This document shows, piece after piece, positions 10,479 through 22,759 of a stretch of 64,000 nucleotides of DNA. The notes beneath the pieces were generated by a model, which saw nothing but the letters and a program-made list of their open reading frames with translations, did not search any database and was not told the origin of the DNA. The translations under genes and the position numbers were made by a program. This DNA is from Balamuthia mandrillaris (Eukaryota > Discosea > Longamoebia > Balamuthiidae): NCBI GenBank assembly GCA_031835245.1, contig JAVKOQ010000016.1, forward strand, positions 310,001 to 374,000. Direction: 5' to 3'. Positions within the stretch are counted from its first letter, which is position 1, and each line of letters opens with the position of its first letter.

Positions 10479-13400
10479 TTAAGTTGGCTTATTATGCACT
10501 TTAGCTCTTTGCCACTGGCCCTGCTTGTTGTCAGCGTTGCTGGTTGGGGTGGGTCTGCGCGTCGCTTTCGTCCAACCCGTTGTTGGCGTTGTGGCTTCTC
10601 CTCTCTCTTTCTTGTGTTCTTCTGCGTCCTTCGCGGGTTGTTGTAGCAAAGGGGATTCGGGGAGACTAACGGTGGCGCGAAGTCCGAGTCGCATCTCGGC
10701 TTGTTTCTGGAATGAGCTTTTTCTTGTGGAGACCCATCCCCCTCCTCTTCTTCCTTCCTCTTTTCTTTCTTCTTCGTTCCTCTCTTCTTTCGTTGTTGTT
10801 GCTGTCGTCGTCGAGGATGCTCGTTCTTCTTTCGTTGTTAAATGTTGAGCTTCTTTCTCTTTCTCTTTCTCTTTTTCTGTTTCTTTTTCTGTTTCTGTTT
10901 CTGTTTCTTTTTCTTCTTCTTTTGTTTTCTCGATGTCTTCGTGAGGAGAGAGGTGAACTTTGTTGGTGGACGATTTCTCGCTGAGGCTTCTCTGCTTCTT
11001 CTTCATCTTTGGCCATCCTTCCTCCTCAACGAGAGAGTTCGTTTGCAACTTGACTGTCGTAGGAGACTTGGCAATCCATGTGTTCCCTCTTCTCGACTCT
11101 TTTCCCTCCTTTTTCGCTTTGGCTTGCTCCTCCTCCGTCGCGTTTTCTTCTCTTTCTTCCTCATCGTCAGAAATATCGTCCCTCGTCATTATCGTTCTCA
11201 CTGTCGCTCTCTTCCACGCAATGTTTTTTGGAGCAGAAGGAGATGATGTTAATGTTGATGACGTTTTGACTTCTACTGGTTCTTCTTTCTTGCTTCCTCT
11301 TTTAGAAGGAGCAACAAAAGAGAGCGTTTTTATCGTGTTGTTTTGAGTTAATAGTTCCTGTCGGAAGCGTTGCAGCTTGATGGAATAACTGCGAGAGAAG
11401 CTCGCAAAGGAAATGCTGTTCCAACCTTCGGCTTCTTCAAGATCTTCCCAGTTTTCTTCACCGCTGCCACCATCTTCTCTTGAAGCTGTGAATTGCACTG
11501 TTCTTTCTTCTACTTCTTCTTGTTCTTCCTTCTTTCCTGTCATCGTTTCTGCTTTGTCGGCTTCTTCTCTTTCTGCCTCTTTGTGTATTTGTAGTTTCGT
11601 TTCAGTTTCGAGCTCTTTCTCGCTTTGCGCCTCTTCGTCTCTCTCGCTGTACTTTTTATCTGTTGTTATTACTTCTGAAACTTTCTCATTCTTGTTGTCT
11701 TGTTTTGTATTGTTGTTTGTCATCTTAAGATTTAAGCTTTGAGCTTTTCTCTTTCGATTGGCCTCCTCCGTCGTTGCATCCAACCACAGCAACGACTTTG
11801 ACGTAGATGAAGCGAAACAAGAAGCCCTTCTGTCCTCCAGCTTTTCTGCTCGTCTTATTCTCCTCACATCTTCATTGATTTGATGCGGACTAAAGAAGGA
11901 AGAAGTAGAAGGCGAAGGCGAAGGCGAAGAAGACGAAGTAGCGACGAGAATTCCTCCGTTGGCTACTACTGCCGCATTGAGCAACGAAGCAGATAAGCTC
12001 TTCTCCAATGCTTTTGTTTGGTTGACGTTCTGATCATAGTTAACATGTCTTCTTCCCGTCGAAGTAACCTCCTCGCCAAAGTACTTTTGGAAGATGCGAT
12101 CGATGGTCTCCACTATCTCCACGAAAGGAGGTCTCTTGGAAGGGTCATCCTGCCAACAACGTTGAATGAGATCCGCAAACTCTGGCAGACATTCTTTGGG
12201 GATGTCCTCTCTCTCTCCGTTGCAAATTTTAGCTTCAATGTGATGCGACCAGCGAAGATGGCCAAAGAACCGACGTTTGGAGACGACCTCCCAACAGATG
12301 ATGCCAAAGCTGTAGACATCCGCTTTGGGGCCGTACTCTTCAGAGCGCATTACTTCTGGTGCTAACCACACTGTTTGTTTTGAGAAAAAAAATTAGAAAC
12401 AAAGAAAAAAAAAAGCAAAAACGATAAAAATACAAACCAGGACAATCTACACGTCTTGCCGCTCTTCCAGTTGTTCCACTGGTCAAAGAAATGCCAAAAT
12501 CCGATACTTTGGCCACCACAGCAGAATCCTCCGACAGGTCATTCAACAGGATGTTCGGGCTCTTAAGATCTCTATGCATGATAGGCGGAGTGGCCGAGTG
12601 CATAAATGCGCAAGCCTTGGCGATATCTTTCACGATCTTCAGACGAAGCGGCCAAGTCAAAACTTTGCTGCGCTCCTCGTCGTGGAGAAACTCAAAGAGA
12701 GAGCCGTTGGGCATGTACTCGGTGACAATACAGGGAGGCTCCATGCAGAAGCCCTTTAGGGAGACGGTGTTGGGATGCTGCAGCCAGCTCATGATCCAAA
12801 TCTCCTGTCGAAAGTCGTCCAGGGTGGAGGAGGAAGAAGTGGAGGAGGAAGAAGATGTCGTCATTATGGTGTTATCGAATGGAGAGAAAGGAACTCCGGA
12901 TGCAGCTATGGAAGAAGATAGAGAAGGGATGTTTGTTGGTTCAGACGGCGAAGAAGTGATCATCGTCGAGTCTTCTATTTTCAGCTTCTTGATGGCGACC
13001 GTGTCCCAAACAACTAAACTTCCTTCATTCGAGCTGTTGTTGCGAAGCCATTTGCCTTTGTACACTTTGGCAAAAGCTCCTTCTCCCACAACTTCCTCCA
13101 ACACCAACTCGGAAAACTCGATCTTGTGCTCTCGAAGGTGCAACATGGCTGCGTCCGGCACCAACTGATCCACTCTCACCACCGAAGGCCCTTCTTGCGA
13201 CGATGGAGATGATTCACGTTTGTAGCAAAGAAAGTAAGGAATGCCGGTAGTAGCGATGACTTGCTGACAGGTGCGAAGAGGGAAGAGAGAAGGTACTGCA
13301 AAGCCTCTTTGAAGGCAATGCGTGCAAGGCACCCACACTCTTGCCTTCAGGCAGTACCATTCCTTGATGAGCGTGTCCATAGCTGAAAAAATGAGAATCG

Positions 13401-16400
13401 ATAAAAGTTGAAGTCGTTCCACTAATTCGCATTTTTTGTTATCTTCGTTTTTGTTGTGTTTTTCTTTCGTTATTTCTGTCTCTGAAGAAGTATTGTTGTT
13501 ATCTCGTAGAAGCGAAGAACGGACCATGATCTTAATGACGCGTTGTTCGGAGAGGTGTTCCAAGAGAACTTTTTCTTCGCCCTTGGCGACCAGAAGACCG
13601 CCTTTCCACCAAGTTCTTGCCTCAAGGTTGAAGCTCATGATACGAACCATCAAACGACCAAAGAAACCTTGTGGCAAGTAGGCGAATTCGTACGTTCTTC
13701 CAAACTCACGAATGCCATCTTCTAAACGACGTGACGGCCATAACTGTTTGTGGTGGTTTATGTTAAAAGGTTTAGAAAGAATGACGGAAACAGCGAAGGG
13801 AAGCTAAAAGAGAAGGAAAAGAGAAAGGAAGAACACATACCATGCGGATCAACTTTTCGGGACGTTCACTAGTCAGCAACGAGGGAATAAGAATGAGGTC
13901 GTGATTTCTTTTGGTTTGGTGTCGTCGTCTCAAAATGCGTCGTCGCTGATTTCTTCCTTTTTCTTCCTCTTCTTCTGTATTCTTCCTCTTATTCTTCACT
14001 TCGTGTTCATCTCGCTCCGTCCCATTTTCTTCATCATCCTCTTCTTCCGAGTTGTCTTCTTCCTCTTCTCTGTCGATTTCTTTCAAGCGAAGTTGTTCTC
14101 TTCCGCTTCTTTCTTCACGATGAAACATATCTCGAATTGAAGGAGTAAAGAGAGGATGAAAGGGTGCAACGCAACCGGAAACCTTGGTGGCCTCCAAATT
14201 AGCGGCAATGCAGAAAACATGACAACTCCGTTGCGAACATGCCCAGTGGCTTTGCTTCTGAACAACGCGCCAAGAACATCTGCCAACCAACGTGGGTCCA
14301 GTATTACCATTTTTCCTGCTTGTTCCTCTTCTGCGTGCTCCCTTTCCTGTTGTCTTTTCTTTTCGTTTTTCTTTGCTTCACCTGAAACTTCAGTTTCGTT
14401 TCGTTCTTGCATTCCCTCAATTTTTGCTTCTTCGGTTTCATTTTCATCATCAACGTTGATAAGGTCAGCTGAAGAATGATCGTTTTGTTGAAGCATCATT
14501 TCTTCGCCAAAGTAGAGTATCTTTCCGGCGTTATGCAGCATCTTTGTGGCGACTAGCAAGTTGTGTTCACTCGTGAGGAGACACAAGCGCGCTATGTCTC
14601 TATATTTTGTCCATGAAATAACTGGAGGCGAAGAAGAAGCAGTTACTTGTTGTTCTTCGTTATCTCTCATTATTTCTGCTTCTCCTTCTGTTTCTCCTTG
14701 TGAAGGACATGAAGAAGAAGATGATGGTGAAGGAGAAGGCGGAAGAGCAGAACAAGAATGAGCAGTTGCATGATTATGTAGTTGAGGGGAAATATCTGTA
14801 ACTTGAATCGAAATGGTGGTTGGCAATGAAGAAGAAGATGACGCCAAAGATGATGAAGGCGACGATGAAGCAGAAGAAGGCGAGGAAAGGGCAGAAGGGG
14901 AGGAATAAGCCAACACAGAAGAAGTAGAAGCAGCTTTCAATCGATCCTTTTCAGTCATCAACACTTTTTCAAACTCGAAAAAAGAACTGGGAAGTGCTTT
15001 GCCTACGTGGGGCTGTTGTCCAACAATTTGAGCGAGATCGTTCCAAAGTTTACTGAGATTAAATGTAGAGGCAGAAGAGGAAGCGGAAGGTGACGAAGTT
15101 GCGAGAGACACAAAAGAGATGCTTTTGATGTTGTATTGCGCGTTGGAGCAGTAAAAGGACAGAAGACGTTCTTCCCATGACTTCAGATAGGCTGACGTGC
15201 AACTGGAACTCTCTAAATGGGTTCCAACTAGCATGATTGGAGCATCCCTTGCTCTTGCGTCGATTGCTCGAAGCCTTTTTGTTGCAAGGGAATGTTAGAT
15301 GACGATAAAAAAGAAAAGAGAAGGAATGAACCAGTAATCCAAGTTGGCATAACTATCTGGCAGCGAGAGATCAAAGACTAATACGTAGACAGCATCAGGA
15401 GTAAGGAAGAACTGGTGTGTGCCCATTTCTATTGCTTGGGGTGAAAAATCCTGTTTTAAATAATGAGTCATAAGTAACGAGGTAGAAGAAGAAAAGGCAA
15501 GATAGAACAAGAGAGAAAGAGATGCTCTTACCCAAGTTGTTATTTCAACGTCGTGCCATTTTTCGGATGTCGAAGGCGAAGCGGAAATAGTTGCAGTGTC
15601 CTGATCATTCATATCAGGAGTTTGCAACTTCGCTTCTATACACAATCTTCCTATAGATATGTCTCTTCTCTCTCTGTCTTCTTCCTCTTCATCGTCATCA
15701 GTGTTGTTGGAGAGACCTGTTCCACTATTGCCTTTGATGATCCGTTTTATAAGCGGAGCTTTTTTGGGTGGAGTTGACGGACTATTCGACGATCTGATGC
15801 AAGAAGAGAGAGATGAGCTTCATTACCTTATAATTGAAACGAAAGAAACCAATGGAGACTTACAAAGCATCTGAAGTCCGTTTTGAATTTTCTGGTACTT
15901 TCTTCGATATCCGGGAGAGGTATTGCAGTAGGCTTGTCTTTCTGTAACGAGAGAAGATAAGAAAACAAAGCAAAAAAAGAACAGAATGCGATACGAACCC
16001 AACTTTCTCCTGGCCAACCACAATAAGTTTGGAGCGGAAAAAACTATCCTTGCCTTTGAGAAGAAGGGCCAAGAACTGCAGAACTGCATCTGGTCCTTCT
16101 TTTAACACCAACTGCGGCGGAGAGGTGATACCATCACAACCTATAATAACAAAAAGAAGAAAAAAAAAAGTAAACGTAAAACAAAATGAACAAAAAAATC
16201 AAATTAAATCTCTCTCTTCCTCTTCCTCCCTTCCGCTACCTCTCCCTTTTACTTTTACTGAGGAGAACGAACCACGAAGCAAAAGACGCCCGCCCTTGCT
16301 GGAATACAAGTTCTCCAAAAAGGCTAATTGCGAGGGCAGCTGCCTCAACCCAGGATTATAGCTCAAATCCAAGAATGACAGGTTCGGCTTCAATACTCCA

Positions 16401-19400
16401 ATTTCAGGAGCAATGTACTCCAAATTATTGTTGCTAAGGGCGAGTTGCTTCAAGCTGGTGAATCGTTGAACTTCGGCAGGAACAGAAGTTAACAAGTTGT
16501 GATCCAAATGAAGTTCTTCAAGTGAAGAACAGCAACAAGATGGAAACAGGATAAGGTTGTTGTGGCTTAAGTCTAGCAACCGAAGATGAGTCAGTTTGGA
16601 AAAGAGCGTTGTTGGAAGTTGGTTTGCTTGAACATCTCTCAAACGAAGTTCAGTCAGAGTTGAAAAGATGGAAGAAGAGGGAGATGCAAAAAGTTCAGGA
16701 GGAAGCAGCAATGAATAGGATGAAGAAGAGGATGACGGAGGAGATAAGCAGTTTCCACTGAAATCAAAGAAACGAAGCGAAGATAGCTGGCTGAGAGGTT
16801 CGCGAAGAGCTGGACAGAACGTCTCTTGGTTCAACAGATTGTCTGCCAAGTCCAAAAACGTCAAGTTCTTCAACTCCAAAAAGAGATTTGGTGGAAATAA
16901 CAGTGAATGTGAAGATGACGAGGATGAAGAAGGAGGAGAAGATAAAGCGGCAAACGGAGAAAGTCCAAGACGATTACCGTGAAGGTTGAGATAAGTGAGG
17001 TTGCTGAGTTTCGCGATGAACGAAGGAAAGGGTCGATCTCTGCAGAGCTCCACATTACCCGAGAGGTCTAAATGACGAAGTTGCTGCAAGTTGGTCAAGT
17101 TTGGAGATAGAAGAGAAAGTTTGTTGTTCGCCAGATCCAAAAAAGTTAAGCTGGTCAATACTTTAAAGTCGGTTGGAACGCACTGTAGTTGATTGTCACG
17201 AAGATCGAGAGAAGTCAAAGTGGAGGAGAGATGGCGGAGCGAGAGAAGGAAAAACATGTTGAAGGAAAGAAGAGAGTTATTGGAGAGACAGAGAGAAGAA
17301 AGTCGAGAGAGAAGACCAAAGAAAAAAGTGGGCGCTGTGATGAGATTGTTGCGAAGATCGAGAGAGGTTATAGACGCGGAAAGATTGGCGAGTTCCTCTG
17401 GTATGAAGTGCATCGCTCTATTCATCATATTTAATGCCAAATTGGCTGCTATAGGTGAAGAAGAAGAAGAAGGAACGGAGGAAGAATTGGCAGAAGGAGA
17501 TGAAGTGAAAGTGGTAGCGGAACATCGTGGTGAGTCCTTTGTGTTGACTAAATAGGCGTCTTTCGAAGAAGGTTGAAGCATGGGTTTTGGTATCGTCTTT
17601 CGGATTGAGGAACGAATGTTCACTGTTCGCGTTTTGTTGGTCTCTGCGAGGAAGTACGAACTCCAAAACGTGACTTCTTCTTCCACAGGAAAGATTGGTG
17701 GCGGTGCCATTAACGGTTGAGAAGATGACGAAGAAGATAGAATAGGAGATGGCTCGTAGAAAGCATTCAAGAAGAGAGAAACATTTGCATCCACAAAAGT
17801 CCAAACGGAGACGGTGCTGGCGTGAAGCTTTGCAGCATTAGCTTGTTTCTCAGAGTCGACGAGAAAAGTGCCAAAACGAGAAGAATAGAGAGAGTCCAAC
17901 AAGAAATGAAGGAGGGACTCGGAGAATTCAAAGAGGCGAGGAAACTGGTTCCATAGTTGCCATACGCAATCCATCCATTGTACGAATATAAATGACTTTT
18001 CTCCTTTTCTTCTATGTGAGTCAAACTTGTGACCTTGTTGTTTGTTAGAGAAGCAAGAGAGGAGCAGAAAATTAGAAGAGAAAAGCAAAAAGAGAGAGAC
18101 AAGAGAGAGCAGAAACATACCAAAGTTGAGCCACTCTTTCGTGATCAGGGCAGCAAAACCTTTGATGGTGCGATAGTAAGGATCCATGCAAAGCTGCGCC
18201 AAAGCCACCACTTGTGTAACGCTGTGAGTTCCCTTAGTGTTTTGCACAATCACCGACTCTCCTTTCACCAACAACGTCACAACTTGTTGAACGCAAGACA
18301 AAATCTTCTTGATCTGTTGCAACCAATTCGAACGTTTAACTTGCCATATGAATGAACGATGATATTTATGATATTTGCAGCTGTCTCGAAGCGACGGAGA
18401 AGTAGAAGAAAGCGAAGAAGAGATTGACGGCGAAGAATGAGAAGAAGATGATAAAGAAGGAGAAGAAATAGTGAAAGAAGAAGGAGATGAAGGAGGAGTG
18501 AGAAGAGAAGAAGAAGAAATGAGGTTGGTAGAAGTAGAGGATTCCAAGGCGACGCCAAAGGAGGATATGGTGTCGCTAAGTTGTTGAAGGCTGGCTTCCA
18601 CTTGAAAGGGAAAAGGAAGGTCAAACACGGAGAGACTACAGCGAAGACCTTGTGATAGTTCTAATTTGTTCGTTTCTGGAGAGCGAGAGGAGAGAAGAGA
18701 GAACATGTTAATACGAGTTACGCAAAGAAATAGACACAAGAAAAGAAAGAAACATGAATGAAAAAAAAAATTAGTCAAGCAGAGAATGGTGCAAAGAAGA
18801 TCTAAAGAACCACATAATTAAAAGTTGTACCTTTGCCAGAAGACAGCCGTGCTCCCAAGTTCGTATCGATTATATGTACAGCATCGTCACAGCCTCTCAT
18901 CGCCCAAATATGTTCCAATAACACTCCATCTGATGCAGAAGAGATCGAAGAGGCTGAGGAAGAAGATGATACAGAAGAGGGAGAAGCGGAAGAAGGGGAA
19001 GAGGAAGAAGAGGAAGAAGATTTGTTGCTGCCACCAGCAAGACCCATTTTGCACAACTTCTTTTTGAGGGAGGATAAAGTTGTGCAAGAATTGGAGCCAC
19101 GAAAGAGAAATGCAGTTTGTACATGATTGGTGGTGTATGGATTTTTCCAACATAAAGCAATTGTTCGACCTTTGAAACTTGCTTCTGCGGAGGAAGCAAG
19201 CTAAAAAACGATACATCAAAAAAAAAAAAAAGATTAATTGATGAAAGTCGTAAGAGTGCGAATACATACCTCAACATCGCTGCAAGTCTTCGGTACAAGC
19301 CACTCTGCCGGATAACTCGGACATATTCTGTACTTCTCGTTTGCAGTCGACACGCGCCACTGAGTCTCCGCCAGCCGTTGCCTCTGGAAGAACTCGCTGC

Positions 19401-20920
19401 GTATGGAGTAAGCCGGCCATCCGGCAAGTTCTGAAGTGAGGCCAAACTTCTCCCCGTTTTTGAAGGCGAAGAGGTCGTTTGGGCTTTTGGCGGAAATGTA
19501 ATGTTTTATGAGCTTATGAATGGTTCTTGGATTGGTAGAAGAGGGAGAAGTGGAAGAGGGCGAGGAGAATGAATTATGTTGTGTTTGTGGTGCGTTGCTC
19601 AACTCAACTTGGATGTGATAAGTGCAAAAGTTTTTACAATGAAGAACAAGGTGAACGATAGTGGAAGAAGAGGAGTGGGTGGTATTATTGTTGGTGTTGG
19701 TGTTGGAATAATCCATCGAAGAGATCAAAGTGTAAGGAATGGATTCGGAATGGTCCTCCTTTAACGATTGGAAAGAACAAGTGAGAAGCGAGATGTGAGC
19801 AACGCGAAACAAGGAAACAAGAGCAGAATCGAGAAAACAAAAGAAACAAGCAAACGGAAACAAACGAAGGCCAGACATACCAGCCTACGAGGACAAAAGT
19901 AGATACGATAATTGGTGAGATGGAGCTCTCCAGTGTATCTAGTGTCTCTATTAACGATTTTTGTTCGGCTGATCAAAGCATTTGGGAATGAGGCCACCTT
20001 CTCTTCACCCGGCAAAAATGGATTACATTCCTCTTCCTATGCACACATTTAAATCACAAGATAAAGTTAAAAAATCAAATAAAATGAAAATAAACAACAC
20101 GAACCAAACCTTTGAAGCGAGTTGTGTAGCCACTGAAACCATTTTATAACTCTTCTTAATCTTGCTAATCTGTTGAACTAGGTCTTCCTGTACGGTCTCT
20201 TCATCTTGCTCTTCTGTCACATCACTCCTCTTCATCACCGCTTTCAAAAAGGAGTTCGCGTCATCTCTACCTTCCTCTTCTTGCTTCTTGGTGATGATGC
20301 TAATCGTTTTGGGAACGTGATGAATGTCCTCAAAGCTTCGATGTGTTACTGTTCCCACTAACTCTACCGTTACGCCAGTCTTATTCTTTCTTTGCTCAGC
20401 TTTCTCTCTCTTTGCCTTCCTTCCGGACTCCTCTCCTCCTTTCCCTTCTCCTTTTCCTCCTTCTTCCTCCGCACCAAAGTGGACAAGAATCAGTTGACGA
20501 AGTCCTTGTACCCAATAGTCCTTCTCCTCCCTTGAAGTGGTCCTCAACGTCATCCTCTGTCCTTGCCTCGTCACCAAGCTAAACTCATGCCAGGGCGTTA
20601 TCACTGTAGTTGCTACTGCCGTCGTTTCTGTAGAGGTAGCAGAAGAAGCGGAAGCAGAAGATAGAGGGTGATGGTCATGAACGGCCTCGATTTGGGAGAA
20701 GAGGAAGTTGCCGAGCGGTTTGTCAAAGGAGCATTGGTTCTTGTAGTAATAGAGCCCGGGTCCCACCTGCAGGAACCAGCGCTTCTTCCAGGCGGCGTGC
20801 TTGTGGAGGAAGAGCGGCTTGGAGGAGCTGGCATTGACCTTGGGCTTCTTCCAGAGCCACCCTTGCAGCCGCCGCTGTGAAAAGGCAGGATAAGACAGCG
20901 TAAAGAGAATGGAGAGAGCA

Positions 20921-20953
<33 letters not shown>

Positions 20954-21078
20954 AGAAAAGAAACGTAGTAAGCGGTTAATATAAGATAAAAAAATGTGTA
21001 AGAGATGGGAAGAGAAGAGCTTTTCAAAAGAGAGCAGGCAGGAGAGGGAAAAAAAAGAACCTCGTTTGTGGCGTCCAT
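10479..21078 (-). CDS. Pats1-like ROCO kinase: PH-GRAM-pseudomyotubularin-LRR-Roc-COR-kinase
   Basis: One minus-strand gene of about 10.6 kb with many introns. Exon 1 (ATG at 21078, MDATNE) splices to a PH domain (GWLWKKPKVN, WKKRWFLQVGPGLYYYKNQ, about 20880-20490). A GRAM/PH-like stretch follows (GELHLTNYRIYFCPRRL, about 19890). The myotubularin region (about 19600-17740) has SIRSEFFQRQ, YRICPSYPAEWLVP, DPYYRTIKGFAALITKEW and WQLWNQFPRLFEFSESLL. Where active enzymes have HCSDGWDRT it reads QNTKGTHSV, so the catalytic Cys and Arg are missing. About 14 leucine-rich repeats span 17430-16260. The Roc GTPase has P-loop VVGQEKVGKTSLL split by an intron near 15990, then VLVFDLSLPDSYANLDYW. COR covers about 14640-13300. 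The kinase (about 13120-12070) has GEGAFAKVYKG, VAIKKLK, HRDLKSPNILL, DFGIS and APEV, so it looks active. A disordered Ser/Glu-rich tail ends at 10479. The domain order resembles Dictyostelium Pats1. Confidence 0.85.
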
Positions 21079-21382
21079 AGAATAAAGCGGATGAAATTTT
21101 TTTTAAAAAAAAAACCCACTGATGACCGGTCTTTTTTTTTACCGATATGGAGCAGTAGTGAGGGCTCTATCCTATGTGCTGATGCGATAGTTGTGAGAAA
21201 AAAAAACAAACAAAGGAAAAGAAAGCGAACCTTACTTTTAAGTTCTGTTGACTCAGAAGAAGGCGCACCACAAACCAAAGGTGGTTCGTGTGTTGCGAAG
21301 AAGCTTGAGGTCTCTGTGTGCGCCTTTTTTGTTTTATTTTCTTTTTCGTAATTACCACTTCATATCCATGTCGTCTCGAAGT

Positions 21383-21410
21383 GTCGACAAAAGGGTTATA
21401 ACGTCGACAA
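21383..21410 (+). promoter_or_regulatory. Paired GTCGACAAAA elements
   Basis: GTCGACAAAA occurs at 21383 and 21403 with a 20-bp period, between the divergent ROCO (start 21078, minus) and F-box (start 21550, plus) genes. A further GTCGACA lies at 21522, 28 bp before the F-box start. Confidence 0.4.
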
Positions 21411-21549
21411 AACAGAAAATAATTTGGATTTTCGATGAATGGTGCTTTGAAATCACTTTATGGAGATCGTGATCGAGGTTTACCTGCCATTCTTGGGCTG
21501 TTTGTCATACTTGCCATTCTTGTCGACACTTAAGTGTAACGGTGGAGGC

Positions 21550-22688
21550 ATGAAGGCTGCGCTGAACCAAGACCCTAGCCTTGGTGCTGGTGGCCTTCTC
21601 TCTTTGGAGCTGCTGCAGGCGGTCTTTGATCTCTTGGCCTTCAAACACGTGGCCACCAGTTGCTGTTACGTCTGTCGGCATTGGAGGGCGGCAGCGGAGG
21701 ACCCTCACTTTTGGTACCGCTGCTTTGCGAAGTGGCAGCAGAGCTGCATAGACCTTCCCGCGAGGCAGAAAGTGCAACTGTTTCCATGGCCACAACTGAG
21801 GAAAGCTGGCATTTTTTCGTTGGACGACTTGCTCTTTGTGGAGACAGTTCCTTGGAAGCACGTATTCTTGAAGGTATTGTTTTCGTACTTCTTCATGTTC
21901 TTCTTCTTGTTCTGCTTCTTCATCGTTCTTCTTCTGCTTCTTCTTCTTCTGCTTAGTCTTCTTCTTGTTCTTCTTCTTCTTCTTCTTGTTCTTGTTCTTC
22001 TTCTTGTTCTTGTTCTTCTTCTTTCTTCTTTCTTCTTCTTCTTTCTTCTTTCTTCTTCTTCTTCCTCCTTCTTCGTTCGTCGTTCTTCTTTTGTTCTTCC
22101 TGTTCTTATGCATCATAGTCGTTCTACTCTAAAAGCATAAGCATCAACGAGGAGTCCGCTAACATCCTTGGCCACCCCGCCTTTGCATTCGATATCATCG
22201 CTCACACGGATGTTACGCTCACCCGCCTGCCCTTCCACTCCAAAATCGATGACAGCTCACCTCCTCTCGAAGTGAGGCTCTTTTACAATTGCAACGGGCT
22301 TTCAAACCATGAGCACTCCTTTCGTGGTTGGAGGCCTCTTCCACCGAAGTCCGTCTTTCGTTGGAGTGATGGGGAACAAATGGAAGAAAGCAAAGCGGTA
22401 CGACTCACCATTCCAGAAACAACAGGAGGAGGAGAAGCTTCCTCTCTCAACGTGAAACTCAGCAAAGGGTCCACCACAGCAGTCTACATTCAAACCAACC
22501 ATTCCGCTGGGATCTGTTTGACCCCTTCAAAGCATCAAATAGGAGAGGTGCATGCTGCTGGACCGCACCTGTCGATTTGTGCTGGCGTTCATTATGCCTC
22601 GCTTTTGCCATTCGCCAACGCTAGAAAAGGAGAAGCATATGAGTTTGTTGGCAGGATAGAGTATGAGCCTGTTCTTGCAAAGGAGTAA
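21550..22688 (+). CDS. F-box protein with C-terminal beta-rich (PHR-like) domain
   Basis: The start is the ATG at 21550, chosen because the F-box (LLSLELLQAVFDLLAFKHVA followed by VCRHWRAAAEDPHFWYRCF) follows at the usual distance; an ATG at 21460 is in frame but adds no domain. F-box proteins recruit substrates to SCF ubiquitin ligases. Exon 1 ends near 21871. The intron is a TTC/TTG microsatellite (about 21890-22090). Exon 2 starts near 22110 and joins in frame as FLK-SFYSKS. The second half (ILGHPAFAFDIIAHTDVTLT, VRLFYNCNG, TAVYIQTNHSAGICL) has the alternating pattern of a beta-sandwich and resembles the PHR/BTBD1-2 C-terminal domain. That resemblance is weaker than the F-box call. The stop is at 22686-22688. 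Confidence 0.65.
21890..22095 (+). repeat. (TTC)/(TTCTTG) intronic microsatellite
   Basis: Trinucleotide repeat on the coding strand filling the single intron of the F-box gene. Confidence 0.85.
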
Positions 22689-22759
22689 TAAAAGTGCGTT
22701 GAAACGTTGACTCTCTTCTTTTTCTTTTGAACAGTCTTGTGTCACCTTTTCTTTCTCTT

